Source: Streptomyces guryensis
GTDB taxonomy: Bacteria > Actinomycetota > Actinomycetes > Streptomycetales > Streptomycetaceae
Reading direction: 5' to 3'
Assembly (NCBI RefSeq): GCF_021261325.1
Contig: NZ_JAJSBI010000038.1
Span: 1-64,000, forward strand
DNA length: 64,000 nucleotides
The notes beneath the pieces are model-generated. The model worked only from the letters and a program-made list of their open reading frames with translations, made no database searches and had not been told where the DNA came from. The translations under genes and the position numbers were made by a program. Position 1 is the stretch's first letter. Every line of letters begins with the position of its first letter. Below, piece after piece: positions 42,142-50,941 of the stretch.

Positions 42142-42435
42142 ATGTCTTCCTACAACGCCCGCAATATCCAGGGCACCTACAACGCCTACGGCCCCGGAGA
42201 CCGCCAGGACCAGGACGACCCCGCTGCCCAGCGGCGCGCGGCCCAACTCGCCCAGCTCGGCGAGGAGTTGGTGGCGGGCCAGACCTGGCGACAGAAGGAG
42301 ATCGCCGACAGGATCTACCACGAGCTCAAGGGCGGTGCCCATGTCGAGGACATCGAGCCCCTCATCATGAAGCTGCGCCGCACCACCATCGAGGACGCCC
42401 GCGACCGCGGCACGGACGGGCGCGGCCGACGCTGA
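42142..42435 (+). CDS. small hydrophilic protein, third gene of the WXG100-like unit
   Basis: A 97-residue charged protein: MSSYNARNIQGTYNAYGPGD, then helices AAQLAQLGEELVAGQTWRQK and EIADRIYHELKGGAHVEDIE, ending in a basic tail. No signal peptide, membrane segment or known domain. GGAGAG precedes the ATG. It stops 2 bp before the stop of the convergent histidine kinase gene. Confidence 0.65.
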   Translation: MSSYNARNIQGTYNAYGPGDRQDQDDPAAQRRAAQLAQLGEELVAGQTWRQKEIADRIYHELKGGAHVEDIEPLIMKLRRTTIEDARDRGTDGRGRR

Positions 42436-42437
42436 GA

Positions 42438-43937
42438 CTACGGCACCTCCGGCGGAGGCATCGGCGCCCCCGGCAGCCGTACCGTCGCCACCGTGCCGCC
42501 GCCCTCCGCGCGGGCCAGCGTGACTTCGCCGCCCGCCTGCTCCACCGTCCGAGCGACTATCGACAGACCCAGGCCCGAGCCCGGCAGCGCACGCGCACTG
42601 GGCGAACGCCAGAAGCGGTCGAAGACGTGGGGGAGTTCCTCGGCGGGGATGCCGGGGCCATGGTCCCGGACGGTCAGGATGCCGCTGCCGAGCTGCACCT
42701 CGATCGTGCCGCCCTCGGGGCTGAACTTCACCGCGTTGTCGAGGACGTTGACCACCGCGCGCTCCAGGGCGGACGGCTCCGCCCGTACATACCAGGGTTG
42801 CAGGTCCGCCGTGATCGTCAGTTCCGGCCCGCGCAGCCGCGCCCGGCGCAGCGCCGCTTCCACGATGTCCTCCAGCGAGACCACCTGGACGCGCTCGCCC
42901 CGCTGCCCCTCGGACCGCGACAGCTCCTGGAGGTCGCCGATCAGCGCGGCCAGTTCGGTCATCTGCGCCTTCACGGAGGCGAGGAGCGCCTTGCGGTCGG
43001 CCGGGGGGATCGGGCGGCCGGTCTCCTCACTACGGGTGAGGAGTTCGATGTTGGTGCGGAGGGAGGTGAGGGGGGTGCGGAGTTCGTGGCCGGCGTCGGC
43101 GATGAGCTGCTGCTGGAGGTCGCGGGAGCTGGCGAGGGACGACGTCATCGAGTTGAAGGAACGGGAGAGTCGGGCGATCTCGTCCTCGCTGTCGTCCTCC
43201 ACGGGGATACGGATGCTCAGGTCCTCCGTGCGGGCCACGTGTTCGACGGCCTCGGTGAGTCGGTCGACGGGGCGCAGGCCGGCGCGGGCGACTGCGAGGC
43301 CTGCGGCGCCGGCGCCGAGGACTCCTACGCCGGAGACGAGGAGGAGGATCAGGGCGAGGTCGTTGAGGGTCTTCTCGGTGTTCTTGAGGGGGACCGCGAT
43401 GAGCAGTGCGGTGTCGGGGTACAGCTGAGGCGGGCTGCCGGGGCCCTGGGTGACGAGCAGAGGCGTGGTGAACACGCGTACGGCATTTCCATCGGTGTCG
43501 GAGCCATTGCGGATGACCCCGTCGAGAAGATTCCCCCTGTCGCTGCCCACTTCCTTGATCACGTTCTTGTCGGCGCTGGTGACCTTGACGGTGCCGGCCG
43601 AGGTCGAGGACACGCATGGCGTCCCGTCCGCCTTGACCAGCTGAATGTAGCTGTTCTGCGTCCGCAGGCCGCTGCTGTCGTTCTGGTCGGTTTGGCCGGT
43701 CTGGTCGGGTTGGACAGTGTGGGGGCAGGCATCGAGGAGGTCCGCCACCTGGCCGTACCGCTGCGGCTGCGACATCTTCCTGAGGTCGGCGTTGACCTGC
43801 TCGTACAGCTTCCCCTGCACGATGAACCAACAGGTCACCGAAACCGCCGCCACCGCAAACGCCACCGCCGCGGCCACCAGCATCGCCAGCCGCGAGCGAA
43901 TCGGCAGCGTCTGGAAGCGGCGCAGGACCTTCCTCAC
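42438..43937 (-). CDS. sensor histidine kinase (HAMP-HisKA-HATPase)
   Basis: A 499-residue membrane kinase. The first membrane helix (about residues 17-36) and second (about 205-228) bracket a 165-residue sensor region with Cys residues. A HAMP linker, the HisKA motif ADAGHELRTPLTSL (His near residue 273) and an HATPase domain with N-box LDNAVKFSPEGG, HGPGIPAEELPHVFDRFWRS and GSGLGLSIV follow. It overlaps the response regulator gene by 4 nt. Position beside an HtrA-like protease gene resembles MprAB-PepD of mycobacteria and the Streptomyces secretion-stress system often called CssRS. Confidence 0.92.
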   Translation of the reverse strand: MRKVLRRFQTLPIRSRLAMLVAAAVAFAVAAVSVTCWFIVQGKLYEQVNADLRKMSQPQRYGQVADLLDACPHTVQPDQTGQTDQNDSSGLRTQNSYIQLVKADGTPCVSSTSAGTVKVTSADKNVIKEVGSDRGNLLDGVIRNGSDTDGNAVRVFTTPLLVTQGPGSPPQLYPDTALLIAVPLKNTEKTLNDLALILLLVSGVGVLGAGAAGLAVARAGLRPVDRLTEAVEHVARTEDLSIRIPVEDDSEDEIARLSRSFNSMTSSLASSRDLQQQLIADAGHELRTPLTSLRTNIELLTRSEETGRPIPPADRKALLASVKAQMTELAALIGDLQELSRSEGQRGERVQVVSLEDIVEAALRRARLRGPELTITADLQPWYVRAEPSALERAVVNVLDNAVKFSPEGGTIEVQLGSGILTVRDHGPGIPAEELPHVFDRFWRSPSARALPGSGLGLSIVARTVEQAGGEVTLARAEGGGTVATVRLPGAPMPPPEVP

Positions 43938-44671
43938 TCCGCGCCGCCCTGCCGCAGCACGTACCCCACGCCCCGCACGGTGTGCACGAGGCGCGGCTCG
44001 CCGCCCGCCTCCGTCTTGCGGCGCAGGTACATGACGTACACGTCAAGGGAGTTCGACGACGGCTCGAAGTCGAAGCCCCACACCGCCTTCAGGATCTGCT
44101 CCCGTGTGAGCACCTGACGCGGGTGGGCCATGAACATCTCCAGGAGGGTGAACTCCGTGCGGGTCAGCTCCACCGGGCGCCCGCCCCGCGTCACCTCCCG
44201 CGTCGCCAGATCCATCCGCAGGTCGGCGAAGGTCAGCGCCTCGTCCTCCTGGAGGGCCCCGGCGGCCGCCGCGGCGGCGTACGAGCTGCGCCGCAGCAGA
44301 GCCCGCACGCGGGCGAACAGCTCGTCCAGCTCGAAGGGCTTGACCAGGTAGTCGTCGGCTCCGGCGTCCAGGCCCGTAACCCGGTCCCCGACCGTGTCGC
44401 GCGCCGTCAGCATCAGGATCGGCGTCGTCGTGCCCGCACCCCGCATGCGGCGTGCCGCGGTCAGGCCGTCCATGCGCGGCATCTGGATGTCGAGGACGAC
44501 CAGGTCGGGCTGGTAGGCCGTCGCCTTCTCCAGGGCGTCGGCGCCGTCGACCGCGACCTCCGTGTCGTAGCCCTCGAAGGCCAGGCTGCGCTGGAGTGCT
44601 TCGCGTACGGCCGGCTCGTCGTCGACGATCAGGATGCGCTGCGGGTCACGGTCGCCATCGGCGGGGCTCAT
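43934..44671 (-). CDS. OmpR-family response regulator
   Basis: A 245-residue regulator: receiver domain with ILIVDDEPAVRE, phosphoacceptor Asp in LVVLDIQMPRMDG, and Lys in DYLVKPFELDEL, then an OmpR winged-helix domain (LTRTEFTLLEMFMAHPRQVL, VDVYVMYLRRKTE-like segment, VHTVRGVGYVLR). An Ala-rich linker separates the two. ATG 44671 is chosen because the receiver follows directly; the upstream Pro-rich extension is unlikely. It is coupled to the kinase gene by a 4-nt overlap. Confidence 0.93.
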   Translation of the reverse strand: MSPADGDRDPQRILIVDDEPAVREALQRSLAFEGYDTEVAVDGADALEKATAYQPDLVVLDIQMPRMDGLTAARRMRGAGTTTPILMLTARDTVGDRVTGLDAGADDYLVKPFELDELFARVRALLRRSSYAAAAAAGALQEDEALTFADLRMDLATREVTRGGRPVELTRTEFTLLEMFMAHPRQVLTREQILKAVWGFDFEPSSNSLDVYVMYLRRKTEAGGEPRLVHTVRGVGYVLRQGGAE

Positions 44672-44790
44672 GGGCTTCGGATTCCTCGGGTGCGGTGGGA
44701 CGACAGGAGCTGAGGGAGCTGGCACTGCTGAACGCCTTCAGCCTCGCATGTTTCCCTGCGGGCACGTGAAGAGCAGGAGCAGCGGCAGGA

Positions 44791-44991
44791 TCAGCCGCGC
44801 ATCGCCCCGATCCGGTTCAGCGGCACCTTGCGGCGGTGCGGGCGGGCGGCCGAGGTGTGCAGGCCCATCATCTGCGGGGCCACCTCCGGCGCCCGCGTCG
44901 TCGGCGCGTGCAGTTCGTACGCCACCGTGAGGGCCAGGGCGAGGCCGGCCGCGTCGGTGCCGGCGACGGTGTGGGAAACCTGCTGGATCAT
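44791..44991 (-). CDS. small protein between the protease and response regulator genes
   Basis: A 66-residue protein: MIQQVSHTVAGTDAAGLALA, then LTVAYELHAPTTRAPEVAPQ and a basic end RRKVPLNRIGAMRG. AGGGAG precedes the ATG at good spacing, and the gene starts 30 bp after the protease stop, as in an operon. One short hydrophobic stretch (LALALTVAYEL) is not clearly a membrane helix. No family recognised. Confidence 0.55.
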   Translation of the reverse strand: MIQQVSHTVAGTDAAGLALALTVAYELHAPTTRAPEVAPQMMGLHTSAARPHRRKVPLNRIGAMRG

Positions 44992-45021
44992 GACGTACTC
45001 CCTGCTGGTGAGGTGGTGGGT

Positions 45022-46080
45022 TCAGCTGCCGCCGGCCCGCAGCGTGGCCAGGTCGGACTTGACGGTGTTGATCGGGATGGCGAAGCCGAGGCCGACGCTG
45101 CCGGCGTCCGACGAACCCGAGGACGACTGCGAACTGGCCGAGTACATCGCGGAGTTGATGCCGATGATGTTGCCCCCGGCGTCGATCAGCGCGCCGCCGG
45201 AGTTGCCCGGGTTGAGGGACGCGTCGGTCTGGATCGCCTTGTACGTCGTCGTCGACGAACCCGTGTCGCCGTTGAACTGCCGGCCGCCGAAGGAGAACGG
45301 CCACTGGCCGTCACCGCCGCCCTGGCCCTGCTGGCTCTGGCCCTGGCTCTCGTCGGTCGAGACGGTGACGTCGCGGTTCAGGGCCGAGACGATGCCGCTG
45401 GTGACCGTGCCGCTCAGGCCCTCGGGGGAGCCGATCGCCACGACCGTGTCGCCGACCTGCACACCGGAGGAGTTGCCGAGGGCGGCCGGCCTCAGGCCGG
45501 AGGCACCCTCCATCTTGATCAGGGCCAGGTCCTTCTTGCTGTCGGTGCCGACGACCTTCGCGGTGTACGACTTCCCGCTGCTGGTCGTCACCTTGATCGA
45601 CGAGGCACCGGAGATGACGTGGTTGTTGGTGACGATCTCGCCGCCGCTGGTGATGATCACGCCGGAGCCGGTCGACGAGCCGTTGCTCAGGGTGGCGCTG
45701 ACCTCGACCACGCTCGGGCTGACGGCCGCCGCGATGGTGGCGACGTCGCCCTTCTTGCTGGACGGCACCACATTGGTGCTGGTGCTGCTGGTGGCTGCGG
45801 TGTCGTTGCCGGTCAGCTCCTGGAAGGCGTACGCGGTGCCGCCGCCGATCGCCGCGGCGACTACCGCCACGGCGGCCAGCAGGGCAAAGGGACCCCGGGC
45901 CCGCTTCTTCGGCGCCGGAGCGGCCGGCTCGACCGTGACCTGCTGCACCGGCGGCTGTGCCGGCGGGGGCGGCCACTCGGGGTTCACAGGGGAGGAGGCG
46001 TGCTGCGGGGCGCCCTGGTACGGGTTCCCGTAGCTGTCATAGCTCTCGTACTCGCCGCTGCGGCGGAAGCTCTCGGTCAT
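45022..46080 (-). CDS. HtrA-like trypsin-fold membrane protease without PDZ domain
   Basis: A 352-residue protease. Residues 1-65 are cytoplasmic (Tyr/Pro/Gln-rich), one membrane helix covers about 65-87, and the outer part is a degP-type protease domain with His in VTNNHVISG, Asp in KKDLALIKM and Ser in NPGNSGGALID. It ends directly after the protease domain (FAIPINTVKSDLATL), so the PDZ domain usual in DegP/HtrA is absent. It probably degrades or refolds misfolded secreted proteins. The adjacent two-component genes probably respond to the same stress. Confidence 0.9.
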   Translation of the reverse strand: MTESFRRSGEYESYDSYGNPYQGAPQHASSPVNPEWPPPPAQPPVQQVTVEPAAPAPKKRARGPFALLAAVAVVAAAIGGGTAYAFQELTGNDTAATSSTSTNVVPSSKKGDVATIAAAVSPSVVEVSATLSNGSSTGSGVIITSGGEIVTNNHVISGASSIKVTTSSGKSYTAKVVGTDSKKDLALIKMEGASGLRPAALGNSSGVQVGDTVVAIGSPEGLSGTVTSGIVSALNRDVTVSTDESQGQSQQGQGGGDGQWPFSFGGRQFNGDTGSSTTTYKAIQTDASLNPGNSGGALIDAGGNIIGINSAMYSASSQSSSGSSDAGSVGLGFAIPINTVKSDLATLRAGGS

Positions 46081-46210
46081 GACAACGAGCTTGAACCGTG
46101 ACCATGAGAGCTTCCTGAGTGTCGGCTGAGAAGCCCGGCAGAACCTTGTTTGCCCGATATAAAGACGCTTCTCGCAGCCAGGCGGCGCTTCTCAGCCAAG
46201 CTTCACGCAA

Positions 46211-46268
46211 GCGCCCCGTCAGGGGCGCGGGGCTGTATCGACAGGCGGCGCCGCCGCGTGGGCGCGAC
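46211..46268. repeat. second dispersed Streptomyces-type intergenic element
   Basis: A hairpin GCGCCCC-GTCA-GGGGCGC followed by GGGCTGTATCGACAGGCGGC and GCCGCCGCGTGGGCGCGACC. I recall nearly the same string from many Streptomyces intergenic regions. Only one copy occurs in this window, so its repeat status rests on memory. It lies between the divergent HtrA-like gene and the 3' end of the LacI-type gene. Confidence 0.5.
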
Positions 46269-46313
46269 CCGCCACACGCAATCCGCAGACGAATGACGGC
46301 CGAACCGGCGGAG

Positions 46314-47336
46314 CTACTCGCAGCCGCAAGACCCCCGCGCCACCAGGCGCGAAGGAAACGTCTTCAACCGCTCCCGCCGGGCACCGGCCACCCGCAGCCC
46401 GTCGTCGAGCACGAGGTCCACGGCCGCGCGGGCCATCGCGGGGCGGTCCGACGCGATCGTGGTCAACGGAGGATCCGCAAGCGCCGCCTCCTTGATGTCG
46501 TCGAAGCCGGCCACCGCCAGCTCCCCGGGCACCTCGATGCGCAGCTCGCGGGCGGCCCGCAGCACGCCGATCGCCTGGTCGTCGGTGGAGCAGAAGATCG
46601 CGGGCGGCCGCCGCGGCCCGGAGAGGATCTCCAGAGCCACGCGATACGCGTCGTAGCGGTTGTACGGCGCCTCGAAGAGGCGGCCCTCGGTGGAGATCCC
46701 GGCCTCGTCCATCGCGCGCCGCCAGCCCTCGACGTGGTCGGAGACCGGGTCGCCGACCGCCGGGGTCTCGGCGGTGCCGCCCATACAGGCGACGTAGTCG
46801 TAGCCGTGCTCGATGAGGTGGCGTACGGCGAGCTGGGCGCCGCCCAGGTCGTCGGTGACGACGGCGACGTCGTCGATGGCCTCGGGCCGTTCGTGCAGCA
46901 GCACCACCCGGGCGTCCCAGGCCTCGATCTCCGCGGCGGCCTGGTCGTTGAGTGCGTGGGAGACGAGGATCAGCCCCGAGACCCGCATGCCCAGGAAGGC
47001 GCGCAGGTAGTGGACCTCGCGCTCGCTGACGTAGTCGGTGTTGCCGACGAGCACCATCTTTCCGCGCTCGGAGGCGGCCTGTTCGACCGCGTGCGCCATC
47101 TCCCCGAAGAAGGGTTGGCGTGCGTCCGGGATGATCAGGCCTATGAGGTCGGTGCGCCGGGACGCCATCGCCTGGGCGACCCGGTCCGGCCGGTACCCCA
47201 GTTCCTTGATGGCGGCGAGGACACGCTCGCGCGTGGCCGGGGCGACCGGCCGGGGTCCGTTGTTGATGACGTAACTGACGACGGCGGTCGAAGTTCCCGC
47301 AAGCCGCGCCACATCATCCCGAGTCACCTTGGCCAC
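46314..47336 (-). CDS. LacI family transcriptional regulator
   Basis: A 340-residue regulator. The N-terminal helix-turn-helix is VTRDDVARLAGTSTAVVSYV with hinge helix RVAQAMASRRTDLIGLIIPD, followed by a periplasmic-binding-protein-like effector domain. The effector is probably a sugar. GTG 47336 has no Shine-Dalgarno sequence but TAGACT stands 6 nt before it, so the message may be leaderless. A dyad lies 25 bp upstream. Confidence 0.9.
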   Translation of the reverse strand: MAKVTRDDVARLAGTSTAVVSYVINNGPRPVAPATRERVLAAIKELGYRPDRVAQAMASRRTDLIGLIIPDARQPFFGEMAHAVEQAASERGKMVLVGNTDYVSEREVHYLRAFLGMRVSGLILVSHALNDQAAAEIEAWDARVVLLHERPEAIDDVAVVTDDLGGAQLAVRHLIEHGYDYVACMGGTAETPAVGDPVSDHVEGWRRAMDEAGISTEGRLFEAPYNRYDAYRVALEILSGPRRPPAIFCSTDDQAIGVLRAARELRIEVPGELAVAGFDDIKEAALADPPLTTIASDRPAMARAAVDLVLDDGLRVAGARRERLKTFPSRLVARGSCGCE

Positions 47337-47360
47337 GCGCGGAGTCTACGCGGATATACC

Positions 47361-47376
47361 CGCCCTGGGCAGGGCG
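47361..47376. promoter_or_regulatory. dyad upstream of the LacI-type gene
   Basis: 7-bp arms CGCCCTG and CAGGGCG with a 2-bp centre lie 25-40 bp before GTG 47336. This suits an autoregulatory LacI operator, though the dyad could also be a terminator of the convergent-side GlnR transcript. Confidence 0.45.
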
Positions 47377-47433
47377 AGAAGGAGCTTCCCCCGACACCTT
47401 CTGTGCGGAAGCAATGCCCCTTCCCGCGGTCCG

Positions 47434-48213
47434 CTATGCCTCGGCCGCCACCTCGGCGGCGTCCAGAGCGGCGGTCTCGTCCGCATCCTCCGGCTTTGCC
47501 CGGTCTGCCTTGGCCTTGGCTTCGTCGGAGACCCGATCGGCCTTCTCGGGAGTAACGAATCGATAACCGACGTTCCGGACGGTCCCGATCAGCGACTCGT
47601 GCTCGGGGCCGAGCTTGGCGCGCAGGCGGCGTACGTGGACGTCGACCGTCCGGGTGCCGCCGAAGTAGTCGTAGCCCCAGACCTCCTGGAGCAGCTGCGC
47701 GCGCGTGAAGACGCGGCCCGGGTGCTGTGCGAGGTACTTGAGGAGCTCGAACTCCTTGAAGGTGAGGTCGAGGACCCGCCCCTTGAGCTTCGCGGAGTAC
47801 GTCGCCTCGTCGACCGACAGGTCGCCGTTGCGGATCTCCATGGGGGAGTCGTCGTTGACGATCTGCTGCCGGCCCATGGCCAGCCGCAGCCGCGCCTCGA
47901 CCTCCGCCGGGCCGGCGGTGTCGAGGAGCACGTCGTCGATGCCCCAGTCGGCGGTGACGGCCGCGAGGCCGCCCTCGGTGACGACGAGGACGAGTGGACA
48001 GCCGGGGCCCGTGGAGCGCAGCAGCTGGCACAGGCTGCGGACCTGGGGCAGGTCACGGCGGCCGTCGACGAGGATGACGTCGGCGCCCGGGGTGTCGACG
48101 AGGGCAGGGCCCTCCGCCGGGGCCACTCGCACGTTGTGCAGGAGCAGGCCGAGGGCGGGGAGCACCTCCGTCGACGGCTGGAGGGCATTGGTCAGGAGCA
48201 GCAGAGAACTCAT
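47434..48213 (-). CDS. glnR: GlnR-type global nitrogen regulator
   Basis: A 259-residue OmpR-family orphan regulator. The receiver-like domain (MSSLLLLTNALQPSTEVLPA, VILVDGRRDLPQVRSL) keeps an Asp in LVDGRRD but lacks the usual DD pair, as is typical of GlnR. The winged helix contains LDLTFKEFELLKYLAQHPGR, VWGYDYFGGTRTVDVHVRRL and VGYRFV. An acidic Ala-rich tail follows. ATG 48213 is preceded by GAGGAGG, so the longer in-frame extension is rejected. There is no kinase gene beside it. From memory it corresponds to S. coelicolor SCO4159, which controls glutamine synthetase and ammonium genes. Confidence 0.9.
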   Translation of the reverse strand: MSSLLLLTNALQPSTEVLPALGLLLHNVRVAPAEGPALVDTPGADVILVDGRRDLPQVRSLCQLLRSTGPGCPLVLVVTEGGLAAVTADWGIDDVLLDTAGPAEVEARLRLAMGRQQIVNDDSPMEIRNGDLSVDEATYSAKLKGRVLDLTFKEFELLKYLAQHPGRVFTRAQLLQEVWGYDYFGGTRTVDVHVRRLRAKLGPEHESLIGTVRNVGYRFVTPEKADRVSDEAKAKADRAKPEDADETAALDAAEVAAEA

Positions 48214-48399
48214 ACGTCTGGTTCCTCCTCGGTCCCTGCGAGGACGTGTGCGGTGCGGCACTGCGGACTGCTCTGCGATCCCGGGGCCCGTACACCTGCG
48301 GTCACCTGAGGTTTCCCGCGTCGTATACAACGCTTCCGAAAGCACAAAAGGACCCGGGGGCTACGTTGCCCGAGTCCTCTGCCCAGCAGAATAGCCCAC

Positions 48400-49263
48400 A
48401 TGAGGACTGGTCCGGCAGGTCATGTGGCGCGATCCACCGTTCGTCCGAATCCTGAGACGGGCAGAGGGGGGCCTTTCCGTACGTTTCTGCGCACGGACGA
48501 CGGGGTTGCGATCGATTCCGTATACGACCCGGGTGCGGTCGTATACGACGCCTCCACGCCACCTTCCGTTGTCCCGGTGTTCGTTGTCGCCCACGGGTTC
48601 ACGGGCGATGTGGACCGGCCGCATGTTCGACGGGTGGCGGAGGCGTTCGCGCAGTACGGGGCCGTGGTCACGTTCTCCTTCCGCGGCCACGGTGCCTCCG
48701 GCGGCCGCTCGACGGTCGGCGACCGGGAGGTCCTCGACCTGGCGGCCGCGGTGGAGTGGGCCCGGGGGTTCGGGCACGCGCGCGTGGTGACCGTCGGCTT
48801 CTCGATGGGCGGCTCCGTGGTGCTGCGCCACGCGGCGCTGTACGGAAAGGGGCGCGAGGGGCGCACCGAGGCGGCGACGGACGCCGTGGTCTCGGTGAGT
48901 GCCCCCGCCCGCTGGTACTACCGGGGCACCGCCCCTATGCGGAAGCTCCACTGGCTGGTAATGCGGCCGGAGGGCCGGCTGGTGGGCCGCTACGGATTCC
49001 GTACCCGCATCCACCATCGGGAGTGGGACCCGGTGCCGCTGTCCCCGGTGGAGGCCGTACCCCGGATCGCCCCCACGCCGTTGCTGATCGTGCACGGCGA
49101 CCGGGACGGCTACTTCCCGCTCGACCACCCGCGCATGCTGGCCGCTGCCGCGGGTGACCGGGGCGAACTCTGGCTGGAGCCCGGCATGGGCCATGCGGAG
49201 CACGCGGCCACCGACGACCTGCTGGCCCGTATCGGGCGCTGGGGTGCCGCGCAGGCGGGCTAG
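48400..49263 (+). CDS. alpha/beta hydrolase
   Basis: A 287-residue serine hydrolase. Oxyanion motif VVAHGFTG, nucleophile elbow VGFSMGGS (Ser), catalytic Asp in LIVHGDRDGYFPLDH and His in GMGHAEHA are all visible, with a short cap region around APARWYYRG. Substrate unknown; esterase or lipase activity is likely. It is divergent from GlnR across 186 bp. CAGAAT lies 7 nt before the ATG, so the message may be leaderless. Confidence 0.85.
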   Translation: MRTGPAGHVARSTVRPNPETGRGGPFRTFLRTDDGVAIDSVYDPGAVVYDASTPPSVVPVFVVAHGFTGDVDRPHVRRVAEAFAQYGAVVTFSFRGHGASGGRSTVGDREVLDLAAAVEWARGFGHARVVTVGFSMGGSVVLRHAALYGKGREGRTEAATDAVVSVSAPARWYYRGTAPMRKLHWLVMRPEGRLVGRYGFRTRIHHREWDPVPLSPVEAVPRIAPTPLLIVHGDRDGYFPLDHPRMLAAAAGDRGELWLEPGMGHAEHAATDDLLARIGRWGAAQAG

Positions 49264-49323
49264 CCTGGCCGGGTACACCGCCGATCCGCTACGACCACTG
49301 CCCACCACTACTAGAGGAACCGG

Positions 49324-49578
49324 ATGTCAAAGGTCACGGTGCGCTACTGGGCCGCCGCGAAGGCCGCGGCCGGGGTCGCCGAGGAGCCGTACGACGCGGC
49401 CACCCTCGCCGAGGCGCTCGACGCCGTGCGCGCGCGACACCCCGGAGAACTCACGCGCGTCCTGCGGCGATGCTCGTTCCTCATCGACGGTGACCCCGTG
49501 GGCACCCGCGGGCATGAGACGGTACGGCTGGCCGACGGCGGGACGGTCGAAGTGCTCCCGCCGTTCGCAGGAGGGTGA
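49324..49578 (+). CDS. MoaD/ThiS-family sulfur carrier
   Basis: An 84-residue ubiquitin-fold protein (MSKVTVRYWAAAKAAAGVAE), ending in PPFAGG with the terminal Gly-Gly used for thiocarboxylate activation. It could serve molybdopterin synthesis or another sulfur-transfer reaction. AGAGGAACC precedes the ATG. The next gene starts 2 bp after its stop. A sulfurtransferase (52105) is encoded close by, which makes a sulfur-relay role plausible. Confidence 0.85.
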   Translation: MSKVTVRYWAAAKAAAGVAEEPYDAATLAEALDAVRARHPGELTRVLRRCSFLIDGDPVGTRGHETVRLADGGTVEVLPPFAGG

Positions 49579-49580
49579 CG

Positions 49581-50717
49581 ATGACCGACCAGCCGTACGA
49601 GGGTTCGTACGACCCGTACCAGCAGCAGGCGTGGCCCGGCGAGCAGCCACAGCAGGGCTATCAGCAGCAGGGCTATCAGGGGCAGCAGGGGTACGACGAC
49701 CCGCACGCCGCCCAGGCTCAGCAGTACCAGCAGTACGCGCAGCAGTGGCAGGGGCAGACCTGGGAGCCGCAGCCGCAGCAGCCCTACGGGGTGACGGGGC
49801 AGCCGCTGCCGCAGGAGGGCCAGTTCCAGGGCCAGGCTCCGGCGTGGAACCAGGCGGCGCAGCCGCAGGCACCCGCGCCCGTGTCAGCACCCGACGAGGC
49901 CGCCGACGAGGAATCGGATGAGGGCGACTACGGTCCCGCGACCCTCGTCGGCAACTCCCGGATCACGGACGCCCAGCGCGCCCGCGAGGAGGGCCGGTCC
50001 CCGATCATCGAGCCGGGCATGCAGCCGGCCGGGCTCACGGCGCTGCTGGGGCTGCTCGTCTCCGGCGCGGCGGCGGTCAACTCGTACGCCCTGCTCGTCC
50101 CGCTCATCGCCCTGCAGGCGGTCACCGCGGCGGGCTGGTTCCGGCTGAACGGGATGTGGCCGGCCCGCCAGGGCATCGCGCTGGCGTTCCTGGGCGCGCT
50201 GGCCGCGGACGTCGCGCTGCTGGCCGCGGGCCGGGAGAACGCGCCCGCGGCGATCCTGGGCACCCTCGGCGTCTGGGTCCTGCTCACCCTGGTCCTCCAG
50301 CTGCGCTCGCACGCGGACCCGGACGAGCGGATGTACGGCCTGATGGCGACCGTCGCCTCGGCGGCGCTGTCCATCGTCGCGGCCGGATACCTGGCGGCCG
50401 AGCCGGACGCGGTGACCGTCGGCGCGGCCGCCGCGGCGGTGGCCGTCCTGGCCCGCGCGCTGCCGCTGCCCACTCCGGCGTCGATCGTGGTCTCCCTGCT
50501 CGCCGCGGCGGGCGCGGGCATCGCTGCCGGCGGAATGACCGGTTTCGGCGCGAGGGGCGCACTGCTCGGCGCGGGCGCGGCAGCCTGCGCCCTGATCGGC
50601 CACCGGGTGGCGAGCTACGACTACCCGTCGAGGTTCGTGCACTTCACGGCGGGCGTCGCCCTGCCGCTGACGGCCGCGGCACCGGTGGTGTTCGTCCTGG
50701 GGCGGGCGCTGGCGTAA
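49581..50717 (+). CDS. Gln/Pro-rich multipass membrane protein
   Basis: A 378-residue protein. The first 130 residues are disordered and rich in Gln, Tyr and Pro (PYQQQAWPGEQPQQGYQQQG). About eight hydrophobic helices follow between residues 150 and 375. No transporter or enzyme motif is visible. ATG 49581 is 7 nt after GGAGGG, and the gene lies 2 bp after the MoaD-like gene, so the two are probably co-translated. Similar proteins occur at this position in other Streptomyces, without function. Confidence 0.75.
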   Translation: MTDQPYEGSYDPYQQQAWPGEQPQQGYQQQGYQGQQGYDDPHAAQAQQYQQYAQQWQGQTWEPQPQQPYGVTGQPLPQEGQFQGQAPAWNQAAQPQAPAPVSAPDEAADEESDEGDYGPATLVGNSRITDAQRAREEGRSPIIEPGMQPAGLTALLGLLVSGAAAVNSYALLVPLIALQAVTAAGWFRLNGMWPARQGIALAFLGALAADVALLAAGRENAPAAILGTLGVWVLLTLVLQLRSHADPDERMYGLMATVASAALSIVAAGYLAAEPDAVTVGAAAAAVAVLARALPLPTPASIVVSLLAAAGAGIAAGGMTGFGARGALLGAGAAACALIGHRVASYDYPSRFVHFTAGVALPLTAAAPVVFVLGRALA

Positions 50718-50720
50718 GTC

Positions 50721-50792
50721 CAGCCCGTCCGGCGTTTGAGGACGAGGCCCTTCAGGGCCGAAGCAGAGGTCTGGGGGCGGCAGCCCCCAGGT
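50721..50792. repeat. dispersed intergenic repeat, single copy
   Basis: The 29-bp core beginning CAGCCCGTCCGGCGTTTGAG is exact (50721-50749). CTTCAGGGCCGAAG and the dyad CTGGGGGCGGCAGCCCCCAG follow. It starts 3 bp after a stop codon, where it can act as a terminator. Confidence 0.85.
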
Positions 50793-50941
50793 CGCGGTCG
50801 CACCGACTCCCGCGACCCCTGTCACAGCTGATCGACAATGGCCCGGTCGAAGCCTCCCGCAGGGTTACTCTCGCGCCAGGACGGCCACCCGGCCGTCGTG
50901 ACCGTTGTCATCGTCGTCCGGCCAGGTGGGGGAAACACCGA

